Shown one piece after another: positions 35,091 through 43,918 of a stretch of DNA of 64,000 nucleotides. The notes beneath the pieces are model-generated. The model was not told the DNA's origin. It did no database searches and worked only from the letters and a program-made list of their open reading frames with translations. Within the stretch, counting starts at the first letter, position 1, and every line of letters begins with the position of its first letter. This DNA comes from an uncultured Oribacterium sp. (GTDB lineage Bacteria > Bacillota > Clostridia > Lachnospirales > Lachnospiraceae). The DNA lies in NCBI GenBank assembly GCA_946413525.1, contig CAMKKZ010000021.1, forward strand, positions 1 to 64,000, read 5' to 3'. The translations under genes and the position numbers were made by a program.

Positions 35091-35297
35091 TTTTTACCAC
35101 CTGTACGGTTGCCATCCAAAGCGATATTTTGATACGGTTTACCGTAATCAAAATATCGCTTTGGATGAGCAACCTACCCCTAAATGAGCAAAACGATTTG
35201 CGAAGCAAATCTTTAAGCACGCGAAGCGGGCGGTTTTGCGAATTTAGGGGTATTCAGAATGGCCTTCAGGCCATTAAACCGTACAGGTGGAATTTTT
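35091..35297. other. 207-nt multi-branched hairpin element
   Basis: An outer inverted repeat (CCACCTGTACGGTT at 35097-35110 with AACCGTACAGGTGG at 35277-35290) encloses three further structures. The first is a 25-bp nearly perfect hairpin at 35114-35166 with a two-base loop. The second is ACCCCTAAAT/ATTTAGGGGT at 35176-35251, holding a nested GATTTGC/GCAAATC hairpin. The third is AATGGCCT-tc-AGGCCATT at 35258-35275. It ends 12 bases past the stop codon of the next minus-strand gene. It may be a structured RNA, a terminator complex or a MITE-like insertion; only the folding potential is seen. Confidence 0.8.
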
Positions 35298-35309
35298 ATC
35301 TGCCGCATC

Positions 35310-37454
35310 TCATTCATCTTCATCATCTTCATCATCGTTAAAGCCCTGATAAGTGTCAAAATCCTCTTCTGCTGCCTGTGTTTCCTCTACCGGATCCCCT
35401 ATATAATCGTCAAATTCTATATCATCCCAGTTTTCAATCCCGGCTTCTCCCCCTTCCTGTGTCCCGGCGTTCTGAGAAGCAGCTTCCTGGGAAGCCTGCG
35501 CGGCGGCTTCGGCAGCCCTTTGGGATTCCAGCAAAGCAGCCTGCTCCGCGGCCCTCTGGGATTCAAGCACTGCAGCCTCGGCGGCCCTTTGGGACTCCAG
35601 CGCGGCAGCCTCCGCAGCCCTCTGGGACTCCAGCGCGGCAGCCTCCGCAGCCCTCTGGGATTCAAGCAAGGCGGCCTGCTCCGCAGCCCTTTGGGATTCG
35701 AGCAGGGCAGCCTCTTCGGCAGCCCTTTGAGACTCCAGCTCGGCAGCATCGCCATCAACCGTATCCATTGGATTTTCAGGATCAGAATAAGCCCATACGT
35801 CCTCTGTCACCACACCATCCGCTTCATCCTCTACTTCATCTTCTGTTTCGTCTTCTGTGTCGTCTTCTGTGTCGTCTTCTGTTTCATCATCTATTTCATC
35901 GTCCGCAATGTCCTCATCTGAGTCATCCGAAAGCTCGTCATCCAGTCCGTCTTCTTCAAGCCCGTCCTCAGCTTCATCCTCTTCAAGCCCGTCCTCAAGC
36001 CCTTCGTCTACTACACCCTCCTCGGCTTCTTCGTCCTCAAGCTCTTCGTCAGAGGCATCCTCAACGTCTTCGTCCGCCTCCTCATACTCCCCTTCAGCGA
36101 AATCCCCATCCTCTTCTTCACCGCTCCCGAACTGCTCATTATATACATCCTCCGGAACAGTCACTATATCCACCTGACCGGCCAGATAATTCTCTACGGC
36201 CAGCTCCACCGCAAGTTCCTTTGCCCTGTCTTCCCCGTATTCCTCGAGCAAATCCTCCACAGAATAATCATCCGCCTCATACAAAACCGCAAAATGCCTG
36301 GCAAGCTTCTCCATGGCTTCCTGATCCGCGCTGATTCCCTGCTCATCCGCCACCTTCTTGTACACCATCCCCTGCCGGGCAGCCTCATCAACATCGATGC
36401 CGAAGCCATTATCCAGTTCCTCCCGGCTGATGTCATTTTCCTCGAGGTACTCGTCCATGCTCTGCCCGTTTTCAAGGAGGAGATCCTCCATCTCCTTCGC
36501 GTTCTTCGCCTTGATATAGGCGATATATTCCTCCGAAGGTTCCAGACCCGAATCCCTGGCTATCTTCTGGAGCGCGTCCGTACCTATCGTATTCTGTATT
36601 TCCTGCCGCTTTTTCTCATACAGCCTCTCCGAAAGCTCCTTCCGGAAATCCGCCTCCGTCCTGCTGCCGTTTTGAGAATATTCCTCGATCAGCTCCTGTG
36701 TCAGCACGGGCTTTTCCATCACGCTTTTCACAGTGACCTTGAGGGAAGCCGTTTTGCCGGCCATCTCCTCATCCTCCTCCTCCGGAATCGGAAGGGTAAT
36801 GTCGAGGACCTCCCCTGCCCTATGCCCGAGAAGCTGTTCATCCAGTCCCGGGGCAAAGTCATCTGCCCCAAGCTCCAGATCAAAATCCTCGATAGACCAG
36901 AAATCATAATATGCCCCGTCCACCGTCGCCTCACAGTCAATCGTCATGGTATCACCCGCGACAGCTCCCCGGCTGCCGGTCTCCTGGGAATTCTCCGCCA
37001 GCAGCTCCTCGATATACTCATCAATCTCCTCGTCCGATGTTTGGGCAAGCTCGGGCACAATGACCTGGACGGAGGAAAAGTCAATCAGATTGATCCTCCC
37101 CATCGCGGCAAGCGGGAAGGCCTCTCCCTCCCTGGCCAGCGCGGCGCCGTCAACTTTCATAACTACATCATTGCTGCCGGCATCCTGATTGCCATCAGAC
37201 TTGACATCAGACTTTCCATCAGACTTTCCATCCGAATCCTCTGAATGCCCGCTGTCCGCGTTCTTTCCGGATTCGTCCATGGAAGCTCCGTTTGCCGCGG
37301 AAATGGACGAAGCCCCCTTTGAAGAGCCCGTCCCCGCGCTTCCCGCATTATTCTTTTTTCCGCAGGAGCAAAGGCACAAAACACCCGAAAGGATCAAGAC
37401 CCCCGTCAGTGCCGCCCTCTTGCCTGAAAAAAACATCCTGGAATTATCCTCCAT
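35310..37454 (-). CDS. Trigger-factor-like FKBP foldase lipoprotein with acidic and Ala-rich repeat tail
   Basis: 714 residues from the ATG at 37454, which follows AGGAGGAAGGGGG. The frame stays open upstream, but only this start gives the signal ending in lipobox LCSC. Residues about 165-241 match the trigger-factor peptidyl-prolyl isomerase domain (GDTMTIDCEATVDG, FAPGLDEQLLGHRAGE), followed by a helical trigger-factor-like C domain to about 440. Residues 445-560 are nearly all D and E. Residues 571-658 are eight or so units of LESQRAAEAAA. Trigger factor is normally cytoplasmic and soluble. This one is predicted to be lipidated outside the membrane, where it could help fold exported proteins as PrsA does. 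The repeat tail could form a long helix. A promoter at 37602-37631 and a structured repeat lie in its leader. Confidence 0.88.
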   Translation of the reverse strand: MEDNSRMFFSGKRAALTGVLILSGVLCLCSCGKKNNAGSAGTGSSKGASSISAANGASMDESGKNADSGHSEDSDGKSDGKSDVKSDGNQDAGSNDVVMKVDGAALAREGEAFPLAAMGRINLIDFSSVQVIVPELAQTSDEEIDEYIEELLAENSQETGSRGAVAGDTMTIDCEATVDGAYYDFWSIEDFDLELGADDFAPGLDEQLLGHRAGEVLDITLPIPEEEDEEMAGKTASLKVTVKSVMEKPVLTQELIEEYSQNGSRTEADFRKELSERLYEKKRQEIQNTIGTDALQKIARDSGLEPSEEYIAYIKAKNAKEMEDLLLENGQSMDEYLEENDISREELDNGFGIDVDEAARQGMVYKKVADEQGISADQEAMEKLARHFAVLYEADDYSVEDLLEEYGEDRAKELAVELAVENYLAGQVDIVTVPEDVYNEQFGSGEEEDGDFAEGEYEEADEDVEDASDEELEDEEAEEGVVDEGLEDGLEEDEAEDGLEEDGLDDELSDDSDEDIADDEIDDETEDDTEDDTEDETEDEVEDEADGVVTEDVWAYSDPENPMDTVDGDAAELESQRAAEEAALLESQRAAEQAALLESQRAAEAAALESQRAAEAAALESQRAAEAAVLESQRAAEQAALLESQRAAEAAAQASQEAASQNAGTQEGGEAGIENWDDIEFDDYIGDPVEETQAAEEDFDTYQGFNDDEDDEDE
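35480..35745 (-). repeat. Coding repeat LESQRAAEAAA in the foldase lipoprotein
   Basis: Units of 33-36 bp encode 11-12 residues, about eight copies, all in frame and very similar. The Ala-rich helix-forming composition is unlike the rest of the protein. Confidence 0.9.
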
Positions 37455-37510
37455 TTTCTTTTCCCCCTTCCTCCTAAAATGAGTCACAAGGTGCCTATAA
37501 GTATGAAAAA

Positions 37511-37591
37511 AAGCAAGCTTTTCATACTTCATCTGTGCCGCTAAGCAGGCACAAATGGGACTCAATGCCTGCGGCATCAAGTCAAAGTATA
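37511..37591 (+). repeat. Three-way-junction repeat, copy D
   Basis: A complete copy: outer stem CATACTT (37523-37529) / AAAGTAT, hairpin around CTGTGCCGCT...CACAAATG, hairpin ATGCC-tgc-GGCAT. It lies inside the untranslated leader of the foldase lipoprotein, between its promoter and ribosome site. Confidence 0.85.
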
Positions 37592-37601
37592 ATATTAAAA
37601 C

Positions 37602-37631
37602 ATTATACAGCAAAACCTTCTTATACCGCAA
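37602..37631 (-). promoter_or_regulatory. SigA promoter of the foldase lipoprotein
   Basis: Minus-strand TTGCGG (37626-37631), 18-base spacer, TATAAT (37602-37607). The transcript would start near 37595, so the three-way-junction repeat forms most of its 140-nt leader. Confidence 0.65.
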
Positions 37632-37704
37632 TGAGAGTTTGTTAATTGCCTTTCTCCCACCGTCCACTTCAATGCGAAGGCGATCTGCGGGATGCGCCAA
37701 ATAC

Positions 37705-37737
37705 GGAATCAACTATGCTTGATGCATAGTTGATTCC
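37705..37737. repeat. Dispersed palindrome (AACTATGC family), copy 2
   Basis: GGAATCAACTATGC-ttgat-GCATAGTTGATTCC. It has replaced or overrun the 3' end of the gntR gene, whose last residues TMHQA and stop are written by the palindrome itself. To its left, GGGATGCGCCAAATACGG resembles the motif at 3755-3775. Confidence 0.85.
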
Positions 37738-38396
37738 TGCATAACTCCCAGAGTTTTGATGATCATCCTGGGCTGTTCAAGATGCGCGAGGATGGCCAGG
37801 TAGCTTCGGTCCACGGAGCCGGATTTCAATGCCTCCACAATAGCCTTGTGCTCATCCACGGTCTGCCGGAGACGGCCGGGCTGTCGCAGGGAAAGGCGGA
37901 TCTGCCTGCTGATCTGGTGAAGATAATTATCAAAGAGCGCGGTAAGGGAGGCATTCGCGACGTAATCTATCATTTTCTTATGAAATTCCTGATCGCACAG
38001 GGTGAAATCCTCTATGGACTCCGTGGTTCCCGCGATTCCCTCCTGCTCCCCTATCAGGCTCTCCATCCTGCGTATGACCCTCCGGGCCTCCGGCTCCCTG
38101 TAATCCCGCGCCAACTGCACGCAGCAGAAGCCCTCCAGCGCACAGCGTACCTGGTAGGTTTCCAGCAGATCCTTTTCCGTCATCCTATGCAGTCGGAAGC
38201 CCTTGCTGGGAATGACCTCAATATACCTCTCCTGGGCAAGACGCTGGATCGCGTCCCGCATCGGTGTCCTCGAAACCCCAAGATCCTTTGACACCCTGGT
38301 TTCAGAATACATCTTGTCATATTCAAAACGGCCGTCCCTGATCATCTCCCTCAAGGCTTCATATGCCCTGAACTGAAGCGGTTTCTGATAATCCAT
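37713..38396 (-). CDS. GntR-family transcriptional regulator (FadR/FCD subfamily)
   Basis: 227 residues from ATG 38396, just after GGGGAGGGGT. The frame is open to another ATG at 38528, but those 44 extra residues resemble nothing. An N-terminal winged helix (RDGRFEYDKMYSETRVSKDLGVSRTP region, about 18-75) is followed by an all-helical FCD ligand domain with CDQEFHKKM and a closing DEHKAIVEAL motif. FCD regulators bind metal and small organic acids and usually repress a nearby catabolic operon. Its divergent neighbour is the acid-sugar operon starting at 38792, so threonate, erythronate or a breakdown product is the likely effector. The C-terminal residues (ESTMHQA) are encoded by a dispersed palindrome. 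A palindromic candidate operator lies at 38734-38747. Confidence 0.9.
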   Translation of the reverse strand: MDYQKPLQFRAYEALREMIRDGRFEYDKMYSETRVSKDLGVSRTPMRDAIQRLAQERYIEVIPSKGFRLHRMTEKDLLETYQVRCALEGFCCVQLARDYREPEARRVIRRMESLIGEQEGIAGTTESIEDFTLCDQEFHKKMIDYVANASLTALFDNYLHQISRQIRLSLRQPGRLRQTVDEHKAIVEALKSGSVDRSYLAILAHLEQPRMIIKTLGVMQESTMHQA

Positions 38397-38548
38397 ACCC
38401 CTCCCCGTTAAAGCCGGTTTCCGGCAGCTTTCATCTCTGATTTCTCGCTCTGGATCCACAATGTCATTAAGCTGTCCTATCTGATTGCCGGCAGCTTCTA
38501 TTGCAGGCCTTTGGATACAGCAACACATGATTCAAAACAACTTATGAA

Positions 38549-38577
38549 ATTATACATTTTTTCACCACTTCTGGAAA
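38549..38577 (-). promoter_or_regulatory. Candidate promoter of the gntR-family gene
   Basis: Minus-strand TTTCCA (38572-38577), 17 bases, TATAAT (38549-38554). The -10 is perfect and the -35 weak. The leader to the ATG at 38396 would be about 145 nt. Confidence 0.45.
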
Positions 38578-38647
38578 GAATTAAAAGTAAAACAATGAAA
38601 CTGTTCACAAATAGTCAAGTCTTTCCTAAATTATACTCCAATTTTTG

Positions 38648-38676
38648 TTGAAAACAACCAAAATCAGATATATAAT
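38648..38676 (+). promoter_or_regulatory. SigA promoter of the acid-sugar operon
   Basis: TTGAAA (38648-38653), 17-base spacer, TATAAT (38671-38676). TTGTATATAA follows directly at about 38679, similar to half of a FadR-type operator. The start codon of the first gene is 116 bases further on. Confidence 0.75.
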
Positions 38677-38733
38677 TTTGTATATAAGATTGATTGAAAA
38701 AAAAGTTCCCAATATTTATAATACAGTCAGCAC

Positions 38734-38747
38734 ACCGGTATACCGGT
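38734..38747. promoter_or_regulatory. Candidate GntR/FadR-type operator
   Basis: ACCGGTATACCGGT is a perfect 14-bp palindrome with the GTATAC core common in FCD-regulator operators. It lies between the promoter and the first gene of the operon, where bound repressor would block transcription. Confidence 0.55.
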
Positions 38748-38791
38748 TAATAACATTATCCCAAGACCTTTTTAGAAAGGAAGGTAAGTTT

Positions 38792-39682
38792 ATGAAAGTT
38801 GCGTTGATTGGACTTGGCATCATGGGACGTCCCATGGCAAAAAACCTCCTGAAGGCAGGCAAGGAGGTTCTGGTGGCCGACCTTAACAAGGAAGCCGTCG
38901 CGGATGTCGTGGCCGCGGGGGCGAAGGAAGCTTCCTATGCGGAAATCGGCAAGGAGTGCGGCGTCATCATCACCATGGTCCCGAACGGCGCCATTGTCCA
39001 GAGCATCCTCTTCGGTCCGGACGGAGTGGCCTCCACCATCAAGCCGGGAACCCTGGTTTGCGACATGAGTTCCGTTACGCCTGCCGAATCCCAGTTCTGC
39101 TACAACAAGCTGAAGGAGCTGAACTGCGAATTCCTTGATGCCCCTGTATCCGGCGGCGAGATTGGCGCCATCAAAGGAACCCTTGCGATCATGTGCGGCG
39201 GCGACCAGGGGACATTCGAAAAAATGATTCCTTATTTTGAAATTCTAGGCTCTTCCTGGCTGCTCATTGGACCGAGCGGCAGCGGCAGCACTGCGAAACT
39301 TGCCAACCAGATGATCGTGAACAACACCATCGCGATCGTGGGCGAAGCCTTTACCTTCGCGGCCAAGGCCGGCGCGGATCCCGAGAAGGTGTACCAGGCC
39401 ATCCGGGGCGGACTTGCCGGCAGCGTGATCCTTGACCAGAAGGTTCCCATGATGATCGAGCGGAACTTCAAACCGGGCGGACCCATCCGCATTAACCATA
39501 AGGACATCAAGAACTGCGTCAGCGCGGCTCATTCCATTGACTGCCCTATCCCTTACACCGCGCAGCTCTTTGAGATCATGCAGTGGATGAAGGTGCACGG
39601 CCATATGAATGATGATCACGGCGGACTGGTACAGTATTTTGAAGCATTAGCGGACTGCGAGGTCAGGAAGCCGGAAGCTTGA
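38792..39682 (+). CDS. 3-hydroxyisobutyrate-dehydrogenase-family oxidoreductase (GarR/LtnD-like)
   Basis: 296 residues from the ATG after AAGGAAGG; the open frame extends upstream but lacks another good site. The N-terminal NAD(P)-binding motif is GLGIMG, followed by the substrate-binding block DAPVSGGEIGA and the catalytic-Lys region GSTAKLANQM. The family reduces tartronate semialdehyde or oxidises beta-hydroxy acids such as L-threonate. The enclosing operon (two DUF1537 kinases, PdxA2, GntP) makes a four-carbon acid-sugar dehydrogenase (LtnD type) or a tartronate semialdehyde reductase the best candidates. Sequence alone does not decide. First gene of the operon. Confidence 0.88.
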   Translation: MKVALIGLGIMGRPMAKNLLKAGKEVLVADLNKEAVADVVAAGAKEASYAEIGKECGVIITMVPNGAIVQSILFGPDGVASTIKPGTLVCDMSSVTPAESQFCYNKLKELNCEFLDAPVSGGEIGAIKGTLAIMCGGDQGTFEKMIPYFEILGSSWLLIGPSGSGSTAKLANQMIVNNTIAIVGEAFTFAAKAGADPEKVYQAIRGGLAGSVILDQKVPMMIERNFKPGGPIRINHKDIKNCVSAAHSIDCPIPYTAQLFEIMQWMKVHGHMNDDHGGLVQYFEALADCEVRKPEA

Positions 39683-39815
39683 GTCCGGCTCAAGCCTGAG
39701 GCGTACCTGGGGCAATCAATCCCCACTTTGCCATGGGGATTATTCTGTCCCGCAAAGCGATTCGTTATGTCATGAAATCGGAGTGGTCAACCCCACTCTG
39801 CTATGGGAGATGGAA

Positions 39816-41243
39816 ATGGCAATCAAATTTGAAGTTACAGAAGGCTACAAGCCGATAGATGAAAAGATGGTGGACGAGCTCCTCCAAAAGGAAATCGAAA
39901 AGAACACAAAGAAGATCGTTGTTCTCGACGACGACCCGACTGGCGTACAGACTGTGCACGATATACATGTTTATACAGGCTGGGACGATGACAGCATCCG
40001 GAAGGGCTTCCTGGAGAAGAACAACCTTTTCTATATACTTACGAATTCCCGCGGATTCACTGAGGAAGAAACCACAAGGGCGCATCACGAGATCGCGGCG
40101 GCCGTGGACAGGATTTCAAAGGAAACCGGGAAGGAATACATCTTTATCAGCCGGAGCGACAGCACGCTGCGCGGACATTTCCCTCTGGAGACCCGGCTGC
40201 TCCGGGAGGATTACGAGAGGAACACCGGCAAGACCATCGACGGCGAGATCCTCTGCCCCTTCTTTAAGGAAGGCGGTCGCTATACCATTGACAATGTCCA
40301 CTACGTGAAATACGGGGACGAGCTGGTGCCGGCCAATGAGACCGAATTCGCGAAGGACAAGACCTTTGGCTATACGGCGGCATCCATGCCGGAATACGTG
40401 GAGGAAAAGACAAAGGGAGCGTTCAAGGCGGCGGACGTCACCTGCATCTCATTGGAAGACATCCACAACATGGATTTCGACAAAATTGAAGCGCAGTTGA
40501 TGGCGGTGAAGGATTTCAACAAGATCATTGTGAACTCCGTCGGATATGCCGACATCAAGGTGTTCTGCGTGGCCCTCTACCGGGCCATGGCCAAGGGCAA
40601 GGTCTTCATGTTCCGCACGGCGGCAGGCATTGTCAAGGTAATGGGAGGCGTCACCGACCAGCCCCTCCTTACAAGGAAGCAGATGGTGGTCAAGGAAACC
40701 AAAAACGGCGGCATTATCATCGTAGGCTCCCACACGAACAAAACCACCGCCCAGCTCAACGAGCTGAAAAAGCTTACGGACATCGAGTTCATTGAAATGG
40801 ACGCGACGAAGGTCAGGGACGAAAAGGCCTTCGCGGCTGAGGTTGACCGGTGCCTGAGCAGGGAGGAGGAATGCATCAAGGCCGGGAAGACCGTCTGCTG
40901 CTACACCACCAGGGCGCTGATCACGGCGGATACCGGGAACAAGGAGGATGAGCTCCGCCTTTCCGTGCGTATTTCCGACGCGGTACAGTCGCTGGTCGGG
41001 CGGCTGAGCGTAACGCCGGCCTTCGTAATCGCGAAGGGCGGGATCACCTCCAGCGATGTGGGCACCAAGGCCCTCGCCGTGAAGCGGGCCAATGTCCTTG
41101 GACAGATCCGTCCGGGCATCCCGGTGTGGCAGACCGGTGAGGAAAGCAAGTTCCCGCTGACCCCCTACGTCATTTTCCCGGGCAATGTGGGCGAGGCGGA
41201 AACGCTTCGGGAAGCGGTGGAAGTCCTGACAGCCGAAGCGTAA
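39816..41243 (+). CDS. DUF1537 four-carbon acid sugar kinase, paralogue 1
   Basis: 475 residues. The start chosen is ATGGCAATC after GGGAGATGGAA; two upstream in-frame ATGs are possible. Marks of the family are VVLDDDPTGVQT near residue 35, ISRSDSTLRGHFPLET near 107, and a C-terminal nucleotide-binding domain with GGITSSDVG. Members phosphorylate threonate, erythronate or 3-oxo-tetronate with ATP (DtnK, OtnK, LtnK). This longer DDDPTG form differs from paralogue 2 downstream. A 15-base gap to the next gene and a good AGGAGG there point to one transcript. The exact substrate cannot be read from sequence. Confidence 0.88.
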   Translation: MAIKFEVTEGYKPIDEKMVDELLQKEIEKNTKKIVVLDDDPTGVQTVHDIHVYTGWDDDSIRKGFLEKNNLFYILTNSRGFTEEETTRAHHEIAAAVDRISKETGKEYIFISRSDSTLRGHFPLETRLLREDYERNTGKTIDGEILCPFFKEGGRYTIDNVHYVKYGDELVPANETEFAKDKTFGYTAASMPEYVEEKTKGAFKAADVTCISLEDIHNMDFDKIEAQLMAVKDFNKIIVNSVGYADIKVFCVALYRAMAKGKVFMFRTAAGIVKVMGGVTDQPLLTRKQMVVKETKNGGIIIVGSHTNKTTAQLNELKKLTDIEFIEMDATKVRDEKAFAAEVDRCLSREEECIKAGKTVCCYTTRALITADTGNKEDELRLSVRISDAVQSLVGRLSVTPAFVIAKGGITSSDVGTKALAVKRANVLGQIRPGIPVWQTGEESKFPLTPYVIFPGNVGEAETLREAVEVLTAEA

Positions 41244-41258
41244 GGACAGGAGGAAAGT

Positions 41259-42566
41259 ATGGCACAATGCATTGTTATCGCGGATGATCTTACCGGGGCC
41301 AATGCGGCAGGCGTTCTTCTTACAAAATTAAACTACCGGGTATTCACCGTAATGAATCCTGAGGCAATCGACCCGGAAACGGTGGCGGACTGTGACTGCG
41401 TGCTTTATCCAACGGATAGCCGGGGCCTCCCGAAGGAGGAAGCTTATCAGCGCGTATTCGCCGCGGCAAAGCGGATGGCCTCACCGGGAGTGTCCATGTA
41501 TGCCAGGCGGATCGACTCCACCCTCCGGGGCAATTTGGGAAGGGAAACGGATGCCATGCTGGACTTCCTCGGCGAGGATTATATCGCGCTGGCCACTCCC
41601 GCCTTCCCTTCCTCCGGAAGGGTCGTTTCCGGCGGCTATGTGCTGGTGGACGGCATTCCGCTCCACAAGACGAATATCGCCCTCGACCCGAAGACGCCGG
41701 TGCATACGTCGGATACGGCGGAGGTGTTCCGGCAGCAAAGCCACTACCCTGTCGCGTCCCTGTACATCGGGGATATGATGAGGGGGAAGCATGCACTGGC
41801 AGACCGGATCAACGAGCTGGCCGGGCAGGGGGCCAGGATCATTACCTTCGACTGCATCACCCAAGAGGATCTGGACCTCATGGCTGATGCCGCCGTGACA
41901 AGCGGCCGGAAGATCCTTTGCGTGGATCCCGGAGTCTTCACCACCGCATATGTGCGTAAGATGATCAGCCCCCGGGGCGAAAAGAAAAGAAGCCGCATCC
42001 TTTCCATTGTCGGAAGCGTGAACCCGAACACGACCGCCCAGATGGAAGAGCTTTGGCTGGCCCAGCACCCGATTTACAATGTCTTTGTAGAAACCAGGAA
42101 GCTTCTTGAATCCGATGAAGAAGCGGAGGCGGAGATCCGGCGGGTTTCCGAGGACATTCTCTCAAAGGCACTGCTCAACACGGTGCTGACGGTGACGGGC
42201 GACGGCATTTATCCGGAAAACAGGATCGATTTCACCCCGTATATGGAGAGGTACCAATGTTCCATGGACGATGTGACGGACCGGATTAACCGCTCTCTCG
42301 CGGAGATCGCCTGGCGCATCCTGTCGGCGGAACCTTCCTTCCGGGGAATGTACTGCAGCGGGGGCGACGTGACCCAGAGCATTTTCCGGCGATTCCACGC
42401 CGCGGGACTTACGCTCCGGGACGAGGTGCTCCCCCTTGCGGCGTACGGCCTCTTTTCCGGAGGTGATTTTGACGGACTCTCCGTCATCACCAAGGGAGGA
42501 AGCCAGGGCGGACCAAATGCCATCAACACCTGCGTGAACTACCTGAAGGAAAAGCTGCTTATTTGA
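41259..42566 (+). CDS. DUF1537 four-carbon acid sugar kinase, paralogue 2 (DtnK-like)
   Basis: 435 residues with AGGAGG six bases before the ATG. Motifs: IADDLTGANAAG (residues 7-18), RRIDSTLRGNLGRE, and a C-terminal ATP-binding part with GGDVTQ and KGGSQGGPNAI. This is the form that in other bacteria precedes pdxA2 and phosphorylates D-threonate (or D-erythronate) at O4. The product would be the substrate of the PdxA2 encoded next. Same operon as the two genes before it; a long hairpin-rich gap follows. Confidence 0.88.
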   Translation: MAQCIVIADDLTGANAAGVLLTKLNYRVFTVMNPEAIDPETVADCDCVLYPTDSRGLPKEEAYQRVFAAAKRMASPGVSMYARRIDSTLRGNLGRETDAMLDFLGEDYIALATPAFPSSGRVVSGGYVLVDGIPLHKTNIALDPKTPVHTSDTAEVFRQQSHYPVASLYIGDMMRGKHALADRINELAGQGARIITFDCITQEDLDLMADAAVTSGRKILCVDPGVFTTAYVRKMISPRGEKKRSRILSIVGSVNPNTTAQMEELWLAQHPIYNVFVETRKLLESDEEAEAEIRRVSEDILSKALLNTVLTVTGDGIYPENRIDFTPYMERYQCSMDDVTDRINRSLAEIAWRILSAEPSFRGMYCSGGDVTQSIFRRFHAAGLTLRDEVLPLAAYGLFSGGDFDGLSVITKGGSQGGPNAINTCVNYLKEKLLI

Positions 42567-42891
42567 CCTGTCTGTTACAAGCGACATTGCTATCTTAGGA
42601 GACGTTTCGTTACTTATAATAATGTCACCTCATTAGATGTTATCGCATCAATTCATGATGTCGCTTCAAGTGACGGTAATCGTGTTAATTGAAGGTATTA
42701 TCTCGATTGACGTTTCTATCACGTTTTGTAACTGCTCAGGTGCCCTGAGCAGTTACGGCAAAAGACGCGGCGCTTACGCGCATTCCCATGCGTCTTTTGC
42801 CTGCTTTTCGGCTTATGTGTACGCCGCTTGCAGCGAGTGCAAGCGGCTACCCGAGTAGTAACCACGTTTTTACAATGTTTTCTCATTGGGC
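42567..42891 (+). other. Hairpin-rich gap before pdxA2
   Basis: No gene. The first 150 bases (to about 42725) are AT-richer, with loosely repeated 17-18 base segments. Three strong hairpins follow: GTAACTGCTCAGG-tgc-CCTGAGCAGTTAC (42728-42756), GGCAAAAGACGC/GCGTCTTTTGCC (about 42759-42809) and GCCGCTTGCA/TGCAAGCGGC (about 42825-42850). They could tune expression of pdxA2 and the permease relative to the kinases, or be another dispersed repeat. The loops are not followed by clear T runs. Confidence 0.55.
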
Positions 42892-42905
42892 AAAGGAGGC
42901 AAAGC

Positions 42906-43913
42906 ATGAAAAAGCCATTGATCGCCATTCCTATCGGGGACTGTGCCGGTGTCGGGCCGGAAATCACGGTGAAAGCGCTGGTTTCTGACATTGTCAGGGA
43001 ATCGGCAGACTGCATCGTTATCGGCAGCGGCAAGGTCCTGGAAAAGGCCATTTCACTCACCGGTGTTAATCTCAAGATTAAAAAGGTGTCGGATCCCGGG
43101 GAGGGAGACTATCAGGACGGCATTCTCAACCTGATCGACCTTGACAACATTGACATGGACAAATTCCAGTACGGCGTTGTCCAGGCCATGTGCGGAAAAG
43201 CCGCCTATGAATATATTGCGAAAAGCATCGAGCTGGCCATGGCCGGCAAGGCGGACGCAGTGGCCACTACCCCGATCAACAAAGAGGCTCTTCATGCTGC
43301 CGAGGTTCCCTTCATCGGACACACGGAGATCTTCGGCGCCCTGACAGATACGCCGGACCCCCTCACCATGTTTGAGACCAATGGCCTCCGGGTATTTTTC
43401 CTGACCAGGCACCTTTCCCTTCTTCAAATGCTGGGCCAGATCCGAAAGGACAAGATCGTGGCATGCGTAAAGGAATGCATGGAGGCCCTCCGGAGACTTG
43501 GCGTCACCGAGGGGACCATGGCCGTGGCCGGTCTCAATCCGCACTGCGGCGAGCACGGGCTTTTCGGCTGGGACGAGGTCAATGAGATTGAGCCGGCAGT
43601 GAAGCAGCTTCAGGCGGAAGGCTACAAGGTGGCCGGCCCGATCGGGGCGGACTCCGTATTCCACCAGGCAGCCATGGGCAAATACAACAGCGTGCTTTCC
43701 CTGTACCATGACCAGGGACATATTGCCACGAAGACACTGGATTTCGAAAAGACCATTTCCATCACCAACGGCATGCCCATCCTCCGCACCTCCGTGGACC
43801 ACGGCACCGCCTTTGACATCGCCGGAAAGAACATCGTCAGCGAGGTCAGCATGGTGGAGGCAATTCGACTGGCTGCGAAATATGCCCCGAACTTTGTCAA
43901 AAAGGCGGAATAA
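42906..43913 (+). CDS. pdxA2: PdxA2-type 4-phospho-D-threonate/erythronate 3-dehydrogenase
   Basis: 335 residues with AAAGGAGG 7 bases before the ATG. Belongs to the PdxA fold: [12 protein letters not shown] at the N-terminus, TTPINKEAL, the metal-ligand regions GHTEIFG and LYHDQGH, and [14 protein letters not shown] near the end. True PdxA makes pyridoxine precursors. The PdxA2 branch works with DUF1537 kinases, oxidising and decarboxylating 4-phospho-threonate to dihydroxyacetone phosphate. Operon context favours PdxA2; no other vitamin B6 gene is nearby. Confidence 0.9.
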   Translation: MKKPLIAIPIGDCAGVGPEITVKALVSDIVRESADCIVIGSGKVLEKAISLTGVNLKIKKVSDPGEGDYQDGILNLIDLDNIDMDKFQYGVVQAMCGKAAYEYIAKSIELAMAGKADAVATTPINKEALHAAEVPFIGHTEIFGALTDTPDPLTMFETNGLRVFFLTRHLSLLQMLGQIRKDKIVACVKECMEALRRLGVTEGTMAVAGLNPHCGEHGLFGWDEVNEIEPAVKQLQAEGYKVAGPIGADSVFHQAAMGKYNSVLSLYHDQGHIATKTLDFEKTISITNGMPILRTSVDHGTAFDIAGKNIVSEVSMVEAIRLAAKYAPNFVKKAE

Positions 43914-43918
43914 TGACA

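Noticed and set aside
39717-39740. AATCCCC/GGGGATT hairpin after the first acid-sugar gene as an operon terminator
   Set aside because: Short stem, no T run, and the next gene belongs to the same pathway; at most it modulates read-through.
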